A DNA stretch of 64,000 bases from an uncultured Christensenellaceae bacterium (GCA_910588155.1 CAJUPB010000002.1:1-64000); one strand, 5' to 3'. Shown: positions 26,170 to 34,949, counted from the stretch's first letter. The notes: generated by a model from the letters alone, not told the origin. Numbers and translations are program-made.

Positions 26170-27851
26170 TACTTTTTATCCTCCGTCTGCGCAAGAGTGG
26201 ATTTGAGTTTCAAAAGCGCGATTTTGGTTTCCGCCGCGGTTTCGCCGAGCAGCGAGGCTATTTCCTGAACGACGCGCATCTGTTTTCCGATGACCTCGTC
26301 TGTGGTCCGATAGGTATCGGTTTTGAGTTTGTCGAGCCGTTCTTGGTCCAAAGCCTCTTTCGTCACGTCTTTCATAATGCAGAACAGTATGTTTTGCCCC
26401 TCGACCTTTCGTATGGACATTTCCACGCGCGCGCCCGATTTTTCCAATTCCAGCGTCTTGTTGTCGATGGGGTTGCCGTCCGCCGCCACCACGTAGAAAT
26501 CGGTGGGGTTGAAATAGCGTTCTATAAGCTCGCCCTTGCAGCCCGTGCGTGGAATGTCGAGCAGTTGCGCCGCCTTTTCGTTTATGTCCGTTATGCGGAA
26601 ATTCTCGTCCACCGCCAATATTCCGTTCGGAGAATTCTGAATGATGTCGAAAGACAGGCTTTCGGCTTTTTCGCGCATATAAGGCACGCACATATCGATT
26701 TGCGCCATATTGTTGTAGACGGCAATCGCTTTGTCGCGGCAGGTCGGATATCCGCACGCGCCGCAGTTAAGCTCGTCTTCGGGCTTGAACTTTCCCGTAG
26801 CTTCGAGTATGCGCCGAATTTCGTATTCCGGCGGAACGACATATCGTGAAGACACGCGCTCGTATTTGTGCGAAAAATCTCCGTCGAGAACGGGATATGC
26901 TTCCTTTTCCATACCCTGCTTCGTGAACGAGCGAACGCGTTCCGTCGCCTTGAAGAATCCTCCGTTTTTGTTCAGAGAGCAGGGTCCGTTGATGCAGGAA
27001 AATTCGCAGGCGTGCATTTCGATAAACATACCCGTCAGTTCGTCTATGTTTTCCAGCACGTTCTTGCTTCGGTTCACGCCGTCCACGCTCAAATATTCGT
27101 AACCGTCGACAAAGCCGTCGAACGACTTTATTATTCCGCGGTTAATCGGATAGTATCTGGCGCGCAGAGCCTGCGGCGTATCCATAAGTTCGGCTTCGGG
27201 AACGACGCCGTTTTCCGAAAACATTGCGGCAAGTTCTTCGAAAGTCAATGCCGCGTCGATGACTCCGCTTTCCGCCGCCTCGCGCTTTTTGGCGAGACAG
27301 GGACCGATGAACACTATGCTTGCGTTTTTGCCGAATTTCTTTTTAAGCTGTTTCGCGTGCGCGACCATAGGCGAGTCTACGGGCGCGAGGCAGGGCAGCG
27401 CCTGCGGATAGTATTGGGAAATGAGCCGCACTATCGCGGGACAGGCGGAAGCTATCAGATTTTTGTATTTGCCGCTTTTGAGCAGTTTTTTGTATTCGTC
27501 GGTTATCGCCGCCGCGCCGACCGCCGTTTCCTCGACGAAGAAAAAGCCGAGTTTTTTAAGCGCGTTTTCCATTGCGGCAAAACTCTTGACGTCGAAAGAG
27601 GCGATAAATGAGGGTGCGAGAGAAACGTATATCGGTTTTTTGGAACCGAGCAGTTTTTTCACAACCTCTCTGTCGTCCTTGACTTCTTTTGCGTTGAAAC
27701 GGCAGGCGTTTGCGCAATGCCCGCACAGAATACACAAATCTTCGATTATCTGCGCTTTGTCGTCTATGACGCTGATTGCTTTGACGGGACATTCCCGCAG
27801 GCATTTATAGCAGTTGCGGCAGTTCGAGGAGTTGAAGTTGAGATATGACAT
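26169..27851 (-). CDS. Sensory [FeFe] hydrogenase with PAS domain (group C, HydS-like)
   Basis: A 560-residue modular protein. Two [4Fe-4S] motifs (C11-C21 and C40-C50) are followed by an H-cluster domain with changed motifs: SACPAIV (135-141), GPCLAKKRE (183-191) and HACEFSCINGP (280-290). The cysteine for proton transfer in the first motif is replaced by Ala, as in sensory group C enzymes, so low turnover and H2 sensing are expected. A CGACGYPTC Fe-S domain (363-371), a PAS domain (about 400-510) and a C-terminal coiled coil follow. It has no kinase domain, so output probably goes through the adjacent PP2C phosphatase. Confidence 0.9.
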   Translation of the reverse strand: MSYLNFNSSNCRNCYKCLRECPVKAISVIDDKAQIIEDLCILCGHCANACRFNAKEVKDDREVVKKLLGSKKPIYVSLAPSFIASFDVKSFAAMENALKKLGFFFVEETAVGAAAITDEYKKLLKSGKYKNLIASACPAIVRLISQYYPQALPCLAPVDSPMVAHAKQLKKKFGKNASIVFIGPCLAKKREAAESGVIDAALTFEELAAMFSENGVVPEAELMDTPQALRARYYPINRGIIKSFDGFVDGYEYLSVDGVNRSKNVLENIDELTGMFIEMHACEFSCINGPCSLNKNGGFFKATERVRSFTKQGMEKEAYPVLDGDFSHKYERVSSRYVVPPEYEIRRILEATGKFKPEDELNCGACGYPTCRDKAIAVYNNMAQIDMCVPYMREKAESLSFDIIQNSPNGILAVDENFRITDINEKAAQLLDIPRTGCKGELIERYFNPTDFYVVAADGNPIDNKTLELEKSGARVEMSIRKVEGQNILFCIMKDVTKEALDQERLDKLKTDTYRTTDEVIGKQMRVVQEIASLLGETAAETKIALLKLKSTLAQTEDKK

Positions 27852-27858
27852 TGCCGTT

Positions 27859-28110
27859 CTACCCCTTCAACACTCTCGGTTTCAACGTTTCGTTGTAAAT
27901 TTTTTCGATTGTGGTGACGTTTACGCCCTCGATAAATTCGCCGTCCGCTTTGACCGTGACGAATTCGCCGCAACGGCCGAGACAGAAACTTGCTTTAAGT
28001 GTGATTTTGTCTTCCAGATTGTCGGCGGCAATGAGAGCTTTCATCTTTTCGATGACGTCGTAAGAACCTCGCAAGTGGCAGGCGCTTCCGATACAGATTT
28101 GTATTACCAT
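27859..28110 (-). CDS. Thioredoxin-like [2Fe-2S] ferredoxin (NuoE-like)
   Basis: An 83-residue protein with the NuoE/HydC-type [2Fe-2S] cysteines in CIGSACHLRG and SFCLGRCGE. It probably passes electrons to the hydrogenase subunits encoded next to it. The start at 28110 (MVIQICIG) is chosen over an upstream frame because AAGGAG lies eight bases before it. It is the first gene of the operon and sits seven bases before the sensory hydrogenase gene. Confidence 0.88.
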   Translation of the reverse strand: MVIQICIGSACHLRGSYDVIEKMKALIAADNLEDKITLKASFCLGRCGEFVTVKADGEFIEGVNVTTIEKIYNETLKPRVLKG

Positions 28111-28182
28111 AGTTCGTTCTCCTTCTTTTTTGCGATTTGCTTCAATAGACAAATACGCGACTATTCGGTAAAATATACATAA

Positions 28183-28211
28183 ATAATACCACATACGAGC
28201 TAATTCGGCAA
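28183..28211 (-). promoter_or_regulatory. Promoter of the hydrogenase operon
   Basis: On the minus strand TTGCCG (28206-28211), 17 bases, TATTAT (28183-28188). Confidence 0.6.
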
Positions 28212-28270
28212 GTAAAAAAAGAGCATCGGAAAAATAAAAATTTTCCGTTCTTTTGCGGACGCCTTAACGC

Positions 28271-28299
28271 TTGTAAATTTTTCGGAAAAGTGTTACAAT
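28271..28299 (+). promoter_or_regulatory. Promoter of the ArsP_2-type exporter gene
   Basis: TTGTAA (28271-28276), 17 bases, TACAAT (28294-28299). It is divergent from the hydrogenase promoter. Confidence 0.6.
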
Positions 28300-28334
28300 A
28301 TGCCGAGAACAAATACCGAAAAAGGACGTATAAG

Positions 28335-29288
28335 ATGCTCGAAACTTTGCTCGACGCTTTGCTCGATACCTTGAAACTTATGCCGTTGCTGTTTGCGGCG
28401 CATATATTGATAGAGGTTTTGGAGCACGCCGCCGCGGGAAAAATCAAGACGGAAAAAGCGCTGAAAGGCGGACTTGCTCCATTGATAGGCAGCGGAGCGG
28501 GACTGCTTCCGCAATGCGGCTTTTCCGTCGTGGCGGCAAAGTTGTATTCGGGCAAACACATCACGATGGGTACGCTGCTTGCCGTGTTCGTTGCGACAAG
28601 CGACGAGGCCGTTCCCATTTTGCTGGCGTCCCCGTCGTCCGCATACAAGCTGTTGCCGCTGCTTGCCGTGAAATTTTTTGCGGCGCTGCTGATTGGGTAC
28701 GGAGCGAGCCTGATTTTGTCCAAAAGAGAAAAAAAGCGAATCGTCGCGCTTGCCGATGGTGAAAGCGTGACCGTGGCGGGCTGTCACGGACATACGGTTA
28801 TGGAGGAGAACCACAATCATATCGCCGACGGCGAAAGCGCGGAGGAAAACAAGAAAGAGAAAAAGGAAAGGGTCCTTAAATTTTTGGACAAATATCTCTG
28901 GCACCCGCTTTTGCATACGCTCACGGTGTCCGTCTATATTTTGGCGGTCAATGCGGCGTTGGGCATAATTATATACTATGTCACGGAAGCTCGGCTGGCG
29001 GAGTTTATGCAAAGCTCGCGGCTGTTGCAACCGTTGTTTGCGGCGATAGTCGGAATGGTTCCGAACTGCGCTTCTTCCGTGGCGATAGCCGAGCTGTTTG
29101 CAAGCGGCGCGCTCTCTCTGGGCGGGGCAAGCGCGGGACTTATCGCGAACGCGGGGTTGGGGCTTGCCGTGCTTTTCAAAGAGAACAAAAACATCAAAGA
29201 GAACGTAGCCGTTTTCGTTACGCTGTTTGTATTCGCCGTAATTGCGGGAACGGCGACGGAACTCGTTCTCATTGCGGCGGGCGCGTAA
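28335..29288 (+). CDS. Putative heavy-metal/arsenic exporter (ArsP_2 family)
   Basis: A 317-residue integral membrane protein of the ArsP_2 family (putative multi-helix exporter). Two homologous halves are visible: one with LIGSGAGLLPQCGFSVVAAKL (about 51-71) and one with IVGMVPNCASSVAIAELF (about 236-253), each carrying the buried Pro-x-Cys motif. A cytoplasmic loop between them is rich in His and charged residues (GCHGHT, NHNHIADGES, about 150-170), which fits metal binding. The start at ATG 28335 follows AAAGGA; an earlier in-frame codon has no site. Substrate (arsenical or another metal) cannot be decided from sequence. Confidence 0.83.
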   Translation: MLETLLDALLDTLKLMPLLFAAHILIEVLEHAAAGKIKTEKALKGGLAPLIGSGAGLLPQCGFSVVAAKLYSGKHITMGTLLAVFVATSDEAVPILLASPSSAYKLLPLLAVKFFAALLIGYGASLILSKREKKRIVALADGESVTVAGCHGHTVMEENHNHIADGESAEENKKEKKERVLKFLDKYLWHPLLHTLTVSVYILAVNAALGIIIYYVTEARLAEFMQSSRLLQPLFAAIVGMVPNCASSVAIAELFASGALSLGGASAGLIANAGLGLAVLFKENKNIKENVAVFVTLFVFAVIAGTATELVLIAAGA

Positions 29289-29389
29289 AACTCTCCATAC
29301 ATAAATTTTTTCGTCCTTAAAACCGTGTCGTTCATAGCGGCGCGGGTTTTTGCGTACGTTGCCGAAAGCCGTTCGGTAGCGGAGTCTCG

Positions 29390-29685
29390 GTGATATACAT
29401 AGACATAGTCCGCAACAATCAAATAGTACATTTGCGCGGCGGAGAAAAGGAAACATTGCGTTCGACTATGACTATGTTGGAAGAAAAGCTGTGCGGCGAC
29501 GACGTCTTTATCCGCATTCACAAGAGTTTTATAGTGAGTTGCGAGTTTGTCAAAGTTTCGGTCACGGCGACGTGATTTTAAAAAACGGAGACATCGTTCC
29601 CGTCGGCAGAGCGTATTATGTGGGCGGAATAGAAAAATATATGAACCGGGTGAAACTGCGCGGTGCAAAGACGATTAAGCATTGA
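29390..29685 (+). pseudogene. Frameshifted LytTR DNA-binding domain gene
   Basis: The first frame, from GTG 29390, reads a LytTR domain (VHLRGGEKE, then FIRIHKSFIVSCEFVKV) and stops at 29575. The continuation (DVILKNGDIVPVGRAYYVGGIEKYM) is in the next frame and runs to 29685. Together they make one normal LytTR domain of about 98 residues with no receiver domain, so a single-base indel near 29565-29573 breaks it. It could be a true pseudogene or a sequencing or assembly error. No target gene or partner kinase is nearby. Confidence 0.75.
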
Positions 29686-29703
29686 CAATAAATTGCCATA
29701 TCC

Positions 29704-29732
29704 TTGACAGCGCGCCGCGACTGTGTTAAAAT
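29704..29732 (+). promoter_or_regulatory. Promoter of rplI
   Basis: TTGACA (29704-29709), 17 bases, TAAAAT (29727-29732). Confidence 0.8.
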
Positions 29733-29764
29733 GTAAAAAACGAAAAAAGGAGAGGAGCGGCATA

Positions 29765-30211
29765 ATGAAAGTGATATTGACGCAAGATGTGAAAAGTCAG
29801 GGAAAAAAGGGAGATATAATAAACGTTTCCGACGGTTATGCGAGGAACTTTCTTTTTAAAAACAATCTGGCGGTCGAGGCAAACGCCGCGAACGTGAACA
29901 GCATAAACATCAAAAAAGCTGCCGACGCACATCGCAAACAGGAAGAAAAAGCCGCCGCCGCGGAGCTTGCGAAGAAGTTGGACGCAACCGAAGTCACTGT
30001 GTCTATAAAGACGGGCGAAAACGGCAGACTTTACGGTTCTCTCGGCGGAGGAGACATTGCCGCGGCGCTCGAAGAGAAGGGAATAGAGATTGACAAGAGG
30101 AAGATTGTTCTGACAAGTCCCATAAAGGCTCTCGGAACGTATAAGGTTTCCGTGAAGCCGTATGCGGAAATTACCGCAACGCTTACCGTGCACGTCGTCG
30201 CAAAAGAATAA
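29765..30211 (+). CDS. rplI: 50S ribosomal protein L9
   Basis: A 148-residue L9 that binds 23S rRNA at the base of the L1 stalk. The N-terminal RNA-binding domain shows MKVILTQDVKSQGKKG and the signature GYARNFLFKNNLA; a long connecting helix and the C-terminal domain (LYGSLGGGDIA) follow. The start at 29765 has an AGGAGAGG site. The usual partners (dnaB, rpsR, ssb, rpsF or a GdpP gene) are not adjacent; instead an ECF transporter gene follows after 24 bases. Confidence 0.97.
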   Translation: MKVILTQDVKSQGKKGDIINVSDGYARNFLFKNNLAVEANAANVNSINIKKAADAHRKQEEKAAAAELAKKLDATEVTVSIKTGENGRLYGSLGGGDIAAALEEKGIEIDKRKIVLTSPIKALGTYKVSVKPYAEITATLTVHVVAKE

Positions 30212-30235
30212 CGGACGAAAAGGGAGGCGGAAATC

Positions 30236-30829
30236 GTGAAAAGAGAAGCCGACAAAAGTCGGGAAGACAAAGAAAATAGAAAAGTCAGCACGTTATATCT
30301 CGTTATGGCGGCGCTGTTTACGGCAGTGACTTTCGTGGGAACCATTCTCATTCGGATACCCGTAGGCATCGGGTATGTGAATTTCGGCGATGCCGTCGTG
30401 ATGATTGCCGCTGTCGTGCTCGGTCCCGTCGGAGCGGCGCTTGCGGGCGGACTCGGTTCCGCGCTTGCCGACCTTGTCGGATTTGCTATGTACGCGCCGT
30501 TTACGCTTGTTATAAAGGGTTTGGAAGGCTTTGTTTGCGGAGTCGTGTTCAAATCGCTGCTGAAAGGAAAAAACCCGTATTTGCGCGCGCTCGTGTCCTT
30601 TTTGCTCGGTGCGGCAACGGTAGTGGTCGGGTATGCGCTGACGGATATGCTGCTCGTGCTTTTCGGCGCGGCGGCAAGCGACGGAAACATTGCTCTGACG
30701 GCGGTGCTTGCGGGCGTTGCCACGCTGGTGCCTTCGCTGATACAAGTCGGAGTGTCGGCGGCTGTTGCGCTTGTCGTGTCGCCGAAGCTGCCGACGCTTA
30801 CGTTGCTTAACGAAAACAAAAACAGATAG
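30236..30829 (+). CDS. ECF transporter S component
   Basis: A 197-residue substrate-binding membrane subunit of an energy-coupling-factor vitamin transporter. After a charged N-terminus, about six helices run from residue 17. The motif GYVNFGDAVVMIAAVVLGP followed by AGGLGSALADL and YAPFTLVIKGLEG is typical of the riboflavin-like/unknown-substrate S family (PF07155). It would use a shared EcfA-EcfA'-EcfT module encoded elsewhere. Start is GTG 30236 after GGGAGGCGG. No riboswitch is visible upstream, so the substrate remains open. Confidence 0.88.
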   Translation: MKREADKSREDKENRKVSTLYLVMAALFTAVTFVGTILIRIPVGIGYVNFGDAVVMIAAVVLGPVGAALAGGLGSALADLVGFAMYAPFTLVIKGLEGFVCGVVFKSLLKGKNPYLRALVSFLLGAATVVVGYALTDMLLVLFGAAASDGNIALTAVLAGVATLVPSLIQVGVSAAVALVVSPKLPTLTLLNENKNR

Positions 30830-30914
30830 AATCAATGCGAAAAACTTCGAACTCAAAAAAGCCTCGACATTGGGCGTATTTCATAGAGATTAAAGCAAGG
30901 GCGATAATCAGTTT

Positions 30915-30943
30915 TTGCCTTTTCAGTACGGTTATGTTATAAT
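30915..30943 (+). promoter_or_regulatory. Promoter of the small Sel1 gene
   Basis: TTGCCT (30915-30920), 17 bases, TATAAT (30938-30943). Confidence 0.7.
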
Positions 30944-30977
30944 GTACTATAAACAGTAATTTAGAGGAGAATTATAA

Positions 30978-31370
30978 ATGGCAGATATGTATTATAAGCC
31001 GTGTGTCGAGTTTGACATATGTAATGAACTGATTGAGAAATATTTCAAAACAAAGCAATACGAAAAGTGTTTCAAAGGACATTTAGAGTTGGCACATAAA
31101 TGCTATCCGTTAGCCGAATGTCAAGTTGGTTATTTTTATCTTGAGGGATTGGGTGTGGAAAAAGATATCGTAAAAGCCTTTTATTGGACAGAGCGTGCTG
31201 CAAATTATGGAGATAGAGATGGTCAATGCAATTTGGCATGGTTTTATGAGGAAGGAATAGGCGTCGAAATTGATATTGAAAAAGCGAAATTTTGGTACAA
31301 AAAATCTGCGCTGCAAGGAAATGATTTGGCTAATGAAAAATGTAAAGCCTTATGCATAGACATAAATTAG
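30978..31370 (+). CDS. Small Sel1-repeat protein
   Basis: A 130-residue protein with about two to three Sel1-like repeats (VGYFYLEGLGVEKDIVKAFYW and NLAWFYEEGIGVEIDIEKAKFW). Such alpha-solenoid repeats mediate protein contacts. The sequence is A+T-rich relative to its neighbours and has its own promoter and terminator, so it may be a recent arrival. It has no signal peptide. Ribosome site GAGGAGAA precedes ATG 30978. A much larger Sel1 protein with a TIR domain is encoded at 43712. Confidence 0.85.
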   Translation: MADMYYKPCVEFDICNELIEKYFKTKQYEKCFKGHLELAHKCYPLAECQVGYFYLEGLGVEKDIVKAFYWTERAANYGDRDGQCNLAWFYEEGIGVEIDIEKAKFWYKKSALQGNDLANEKCKALCIDIN

Positions 31371-31407
31371 CTAAATTTCACTTTATCTTTGTAATCTTTT
31401 ATAAAGT

Positions 31408-31450
31408 ATAGCGCACTATACTTCGCAGGCGAAGACAGTGCGCTATTTTG
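31408..31450 (+). terminator. Terminator after the small Sel1 gene
   Basis: TAGCGCACT (31409-31417) pairs with AGTGCGCTA (31437-31445), with an inner TTCGC/GCGAA helix and a short T-run. Confidence 0.75.
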
Positions 31451-31545
31451 TTCACAAGGAAAATCCCTATAAACAGAATATCTTTAAGGGCGGGGTCTTT
31501 CATCGTATAATTTCCTCTTGTTATCCTGCGGAAGCGATAAGCGAT

Positions 31546-32085
31546 TTACGGATTGCCGTCGTCCTCTTTTTCGGTAGGTTTTTCCACGGGAAGCGATTCG
31601 AGATACTTTTTCGCATTGTCGCTTTTGAGATTGCGGCGGAAGAAATCAAGCGAGGCATAGGCGGGCGCGGCGGTGATTCCGAGCGTGTTAATCAAAAAGC
31701 CGTAGCCTTTTTCGAGTTTGCTTTTTGCCAGCAGTATATATCCCGCACTTGCTTCCTTTTCCACTTTCGCAGTTTGCAGCGAGTGCAAAATGTCGCGCGC
31801 CTCGCCGACGTGTTCGGGAACGGAGCCGAGGTCCTGTTTTTGTTCGAATGCCGCGCGGTCACACAGGAGCGCGCACTTTGCCGCGGCGATGTCCAATTTT
31901 TTGATTGTCTTTAAGTCGGGATTGACTGCCTTACAGTCTTCTATAAGTTTCTGCAATTCGTATGCGAGTTGCGCGAGGGTGTCCGTCTTTTTTCTGCCAA
32001 TCAGCAAAACGAGGATAAAGGTCAGAAAGACAATCAGTATCGGAACGAGTATGAGGGACAGTGTTTCGGAAATACAGAAAATCAT
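31546..32085 (-). CDS. Membrane-anchored protein downstream of MscS, unknown function
   Basis: A 179-residue protein with one N-terminal hydrophobic helix (about 8-30) and a helical cytoplasmic or external domain rich in Lys, Glu and Ala. I recognise no family. It overlaps the MscS gene by four bases (ATGA type), which indicates coupled translation and a likely functional link with the channel. It may assemble with or modulate it; this is inference only. Confidence 0.75.
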   Translation of the reverse strand: MIFCISETLSLILVPILIVFLTFILVLLIGRKKTDTLAQLAYELQKLIEDCKAVNPDLKTIKKLDIAAAKCALLCDRAAFEQKQDLGSVPEHVGEARDILHSLQTAKVEKEASAGYILLAKSKLEKGYGFLINTLGITAAPAYASLDFFRRNLKSDNAKKYLESLPVEKPTEKEDDGNP

Positions 32086-32948
32086 TTTTTATCCTCCTTG
32101 CCTTCTTTTTCGCTTTCCAGCCGCACGTCGATTTTCGGTCGGGAGACGCTTATGCCGACGTCTTTGAGAGCTTGAACGGCCTTTTCGTTTATCTCCCAAT
32201 AAACGTCCCAATAGTCGGCGTTGTTTACCCAGCCGCGAACCGTAAAAACAAGCGCGCCGTCCTTTATTTCGTCGAGATGAACTTCCGGTTCGGGCTCGCA
32301 AAGTATTTTCGGGTGGGCTCTCAAAATCCCGAAAAACGCTTCTTTTGCTGCCCCCGTGTCGTCGGTTTGCGCAAGAGAAAAGCGCCATTCCACGCGTCGG
32401 GTGGGCTTTGCCGAATAGTTGGTAATGCTCGCCGAGGTTATTTTGGAGTTCGGCAAAATAATCTTTTTATTGTCGGGGGTCAAAAGTTCGGTTGTCAGAA
32501 GATTTACGGATTTCACCGTGCCCGCAACGCCGTCTATATCCACATATTCGCCCTCTTTAAACGGCTTCATTCCTATGAGCATAACGCCGTTTGCGAGATT
32601 GGACAGAGAGTCTTTTAAAGCCAGCCCCACGGCAAGCGCGACCGCGCCGAGCGCGGTTATAAGCGGAGTCATCGGCACGGACATAATGCCTGCGACGATA
32701 AAGAACAGGGACAGCCACAATACGAATTTCGTTACCGTCAGAATAAAGTTTGCAAGCGTATTGTCCGTGGACTTTTTCAACAGAGTTTTTCGCAATATCG
32801 ACATAACTATGCGTATGACGATAATGCCCGATATTACGGCGGCGAGAGCGGTAACTATCTTCCAGCCCGCGCCCGTCAAAAAAGACGCTACGGCGTCCCA
32901 CACCGCTCTCAATTCGTCGGTAAAAGTGCAATACAAAACGGATTTCAT
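32082..32948 (-). CDS. Small-conductance mechanosensitive channel (MscS family)
   Basis: A 288-residue MscS-type channel that opens under membrane tension to release solutes in osmotic downshock. Two or three helices lead to the pore helix GAVALAVGLALKDSLSNLANGVML (about 112-135) and the following beta domain (FKEGEYVDIDGVAGTV), then the alpha/beta C-terminal cage. The start at 32948 (MKSVLYC) is chosen because AAAGGAG lies just upstream; the frame extends 20 codons further without a site. The downstream gene overlaps by four bases. Confidence 0.92.
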   Translation of the reverse strand: MKSVLYCTFTDELRAVWDAVASFLTGAGWKIVTALAAVISGIIVIRIVMSILRKTLLKKSTDNTLANFILTVTKFVLWLSLFFIVAGIMSVPMTPLITALGAVALAVGLALKDSLSNLANGVMLIGMKPFKEGEYVDIDGVAGTVKSVNLLTTELLTPDNKKIILPNSKITSASITNYSAKPTRRVEWRFSLAQTDDTGAAKEAFFGILRAHPKILCEPEPEVHLDEIKDGALVFTVRGWVNNADYWDVYWEINEKAVQALKDVGISVSRPKIDVRLESEKEGKEDKK

Positions 32949-33103
32949 AAAGTTCTCCTTTGACAGTAGTATATCACAAATTTTTCGAAAAGTCCAAAAA
33001 AATTGCAACGCAATAAAATCGCGGAGTGTGAAAACATTTGCGGCAAAAAAAGAGCGCGCCGCAATGGGGCAGTGCTATAGGGATTATTAAGTTCCTAAGA
33101 GAG

Positions 33104-33136
33104 ACGGTATAGCAGAAATGCTATGCCGTTTCTCTT
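33104..33136. terminator. Hairpin at the recombinase 3' end
   Basis: GAGACGGTATAGC pairs with GCTATGCCGTTTCTC around AGAAAT. A T-run follows on the plus strand, and the stop codon of the recombinase lies within the hairpin; it may mark the left end of the element. Confidence 0.55.
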
Positions 33137-34785
33137 TTGTCTTGTGCAGGTAAGCATATTTGTCCTACGCCGTTGAAGTAAAGGTCTATCCGTTGAGTGC
33201 GCCGTCCGTTAATCTTTTCCGCTTGGTACACTACTACTTTTTGCACAAACTCCCGTACAATTTCGGGAGTGAGTTCGATTATCTCCGTATACTTTCGCAC
33301 CGAGCGCATAAACCGCATTACGTTGTCAGACTGTTCTTTCGCTTTGGATAATTCTTGCCGTAAGAAATAAGTACGCTCTTTGAGTTCTCGTTGTTCTCGC
33401 TCGTAGGATTGGCTCATCTTTACAAACCGCTCGTCAGAAAGATTTCCACATACTTTGTCTTCGTAAAGATTTTGTATAATGCGGTCAAGTGCTTGGATGC
33501 GCTTTTCGGCTTCGTCGAGTTCGCGCGTTTGGATTTGCAGTTTCTTTCGCAATTCCTTTTCGTTCTCATTCCGTACTATCTCCAAAAACTCTTGCTCATA
33601 GTCCTTTGCAAACGCGAGTACTCTTTGAAGATTGGTTAAAACAAAATGCTCTACAGCTTCTACTGTAATCTGATGTGAAGTGCAGGTTGCCTTTTTCTTT
33701 TTACGGTATGACGAGCAATTGAAGTATTCCTTTTGCTTCATAGTGGTGCAACGACATAGATACATCTTTTGTCCACAATCGGCACAATACACCAAGCCCG
33801 AAAAGATACTCATTTCGCCCATATCGGTAGGACGGCGTTTGGCTTGCCTTATTCTCTGAACGGTATCGAAAGTGTCTTGGTCTATAATTGCTTCGTGCGT
33901 GTTCTTGAAGATTGCCCATTCTTCTTTCGGTAAGTCTATTTTCTTTTTGCTCTTATAAGACTTTTTCTTCGTCCGGAAGTTTACCGTGTGTCCGAGATAA
34001 GTAGGATTGGCAAGAATTTTATTTATACTTTGCGTTGCCCATATTTCGGGGAACTCTGTTTCTTGCGAAGTAATAGGTAAACCAACTCTGCGTTTGTAAA
34101 TGGTCGGTGTTTCTCTACCGCGCTCGGTAAGTATCCTCGCTATTTGAGTTGGACCGTAACCTTGCATACAAAGCGAAAATATTTCCTTAACGACTTTTGC
34201 CGCTTCTTCGTCCACAAGCCATTGCTGTTTGTCGTGGTCGTCTTTCTTGTAACCGTATGGCGGTATAGTACAAAGATGTTTTCCCGACATTCCTTTTGCC
34301 CTAAATACAGCACGGATTTTCTTGCTTGTGTCCTTTGCGTACCACTCGTTAATGATGTTGCGGAAGGGAGTGAAGTCGTTATCAACCGCGCTTTCACTAT
34401 CCACTTGGTCGTTGATAGCAATAAACCTTACGTTCGCTTCGGGGAAAGTAATCTCCGTATAAAAGCCGACTTTCAGATAATCTCTGCCCAAGCGAGACAT
34501 ATCTTTCACGATAATCGTTCTGACCTTGCCTTCGTTTACCTCATCCATAAGCTGTTGGAAGTCGGGACGGTTGAAGTTTGTTCCCGAATACCCGTCGTCC
34601 ACATAGAAACGCGGATCGGTAAAGCCGTGTTCCTGCGCGTACTTGCTTAATATAGCTTTTTGATTCTTGATACTGTTGCTATCGCCTTGAAGTTCGTCAT
34701 CTCTTGAAAGGCGGCAGTACAAGGCATCTATTTTATCACCTCCGTTAAAGTGATTATTATTTTGCATTAAAAGTTGTGTATTCAT
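33121..34785 (-). CDS. Large serine recombinase of the mobile island
   Basis: A 554-residue site-specific recombinase. The catalytic serine is in YCRLSRDDE (about residue 27), followed by the resolvase domain with YSGTNFNRPDFQ and MSRLGRDYL. A recombinase domain and a zinc ribbon (CADCGQKMYLC...CSSYRK...CTSH, about 352-392) and a long coiled coil complete the Tn4451/TndX-like layout. It would excise and integrate the element of about 10 kb that extends to its upstream side. The ATG overlaps the stop of a small ORF (ATGA). A hairpin overlaps its 3' end (33104-33135). Confidence 0.95.
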   Translation of the reverse strand: MNTQLLMQNNNHFNGGDKIDALYCRLSRDDELQGDSNSIKNQKAILSKYAQEHGFTDPRFYVDDGYSGTNFNRPDFQQLMDEVNEGKVRTIIVKDMSRLGRDYLKVGFYTEITFPEANVRFIAINDQVDSESAVDNDFTPFRNIINEWYAKDTSKKIRAVFRAKGMSGKHLCTIPPYGYKKDDHDKQQWLVDEEAAKVVKEIFSLCMQGYGPTQIARILTERGRETPTIYKRRVGLPITSQETEFPEIWATQSINKILANPTYLGHTVNFRTKKKSYKSKKKIDLPKEEWAIFKNTHEAIIDQDTFDTVQRIRQAKRRPTDMGEMSIFSGLVYCADCGQKMYLCRCTTMKQKEYFNCSSYRKKKKATCTSHQITVEAVEHFVLTNLQRVLAFAKDYEQEFLEIVRNENEKELRKKLQIQTRELDEAEKRIQALDRIIQNLYEDKVCGNLSDERFVKMSQSYEREQRELKERTYFLRQELSKAKEQSDNVMRFMRSVRKYTEIIELTPEIVREFVQKVVVYQAEKINGRRTQRIDLYFNGVGQICLPAQDKRETA

Positions 34786-34949
34786 TCCTTGTCTCCTTTG
34801 GAATACACCCTTTCAAGCGAGTCCTTGATGATTAGTCGTTTGAGCTTGTCAAACACATTATCTTTGGAATTGTCGCTGTCGTTTACCACAACGACGTATT
34901 CCGTTCCGTTATACGTTTCCGTATAAGTATAGAGTTGCTTTTTGATAAT
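34782..34949 (-). CDS. Small TnpW-like element protein with no standard start codon
   Basis: An uninterrupted frame of 55 codons reads KKQLYTYTETYNGTEYVVVV, then KDNVFDKLKRLIIKDSL and ends with TGA overlapping the recombinase ATG. This resembles the short TnpW-family proteins found just before serine recombinase genes in Clostridia elements. No ATG, GTG or TTG lies in a suitable place: an in-frame TAA precedes the ATT at 34949. An AAGGGA site lies a few bases before that ATT, so a rare ATT or ATC start is possible; otherwise it has lost its start. Confidence 0.55.
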   Translation of the reverse strand: MIKKQLYTYTETYNGTEYVVVVNDSDNSKDNVFDKLKRLIIKDSLERVYSKGDKE

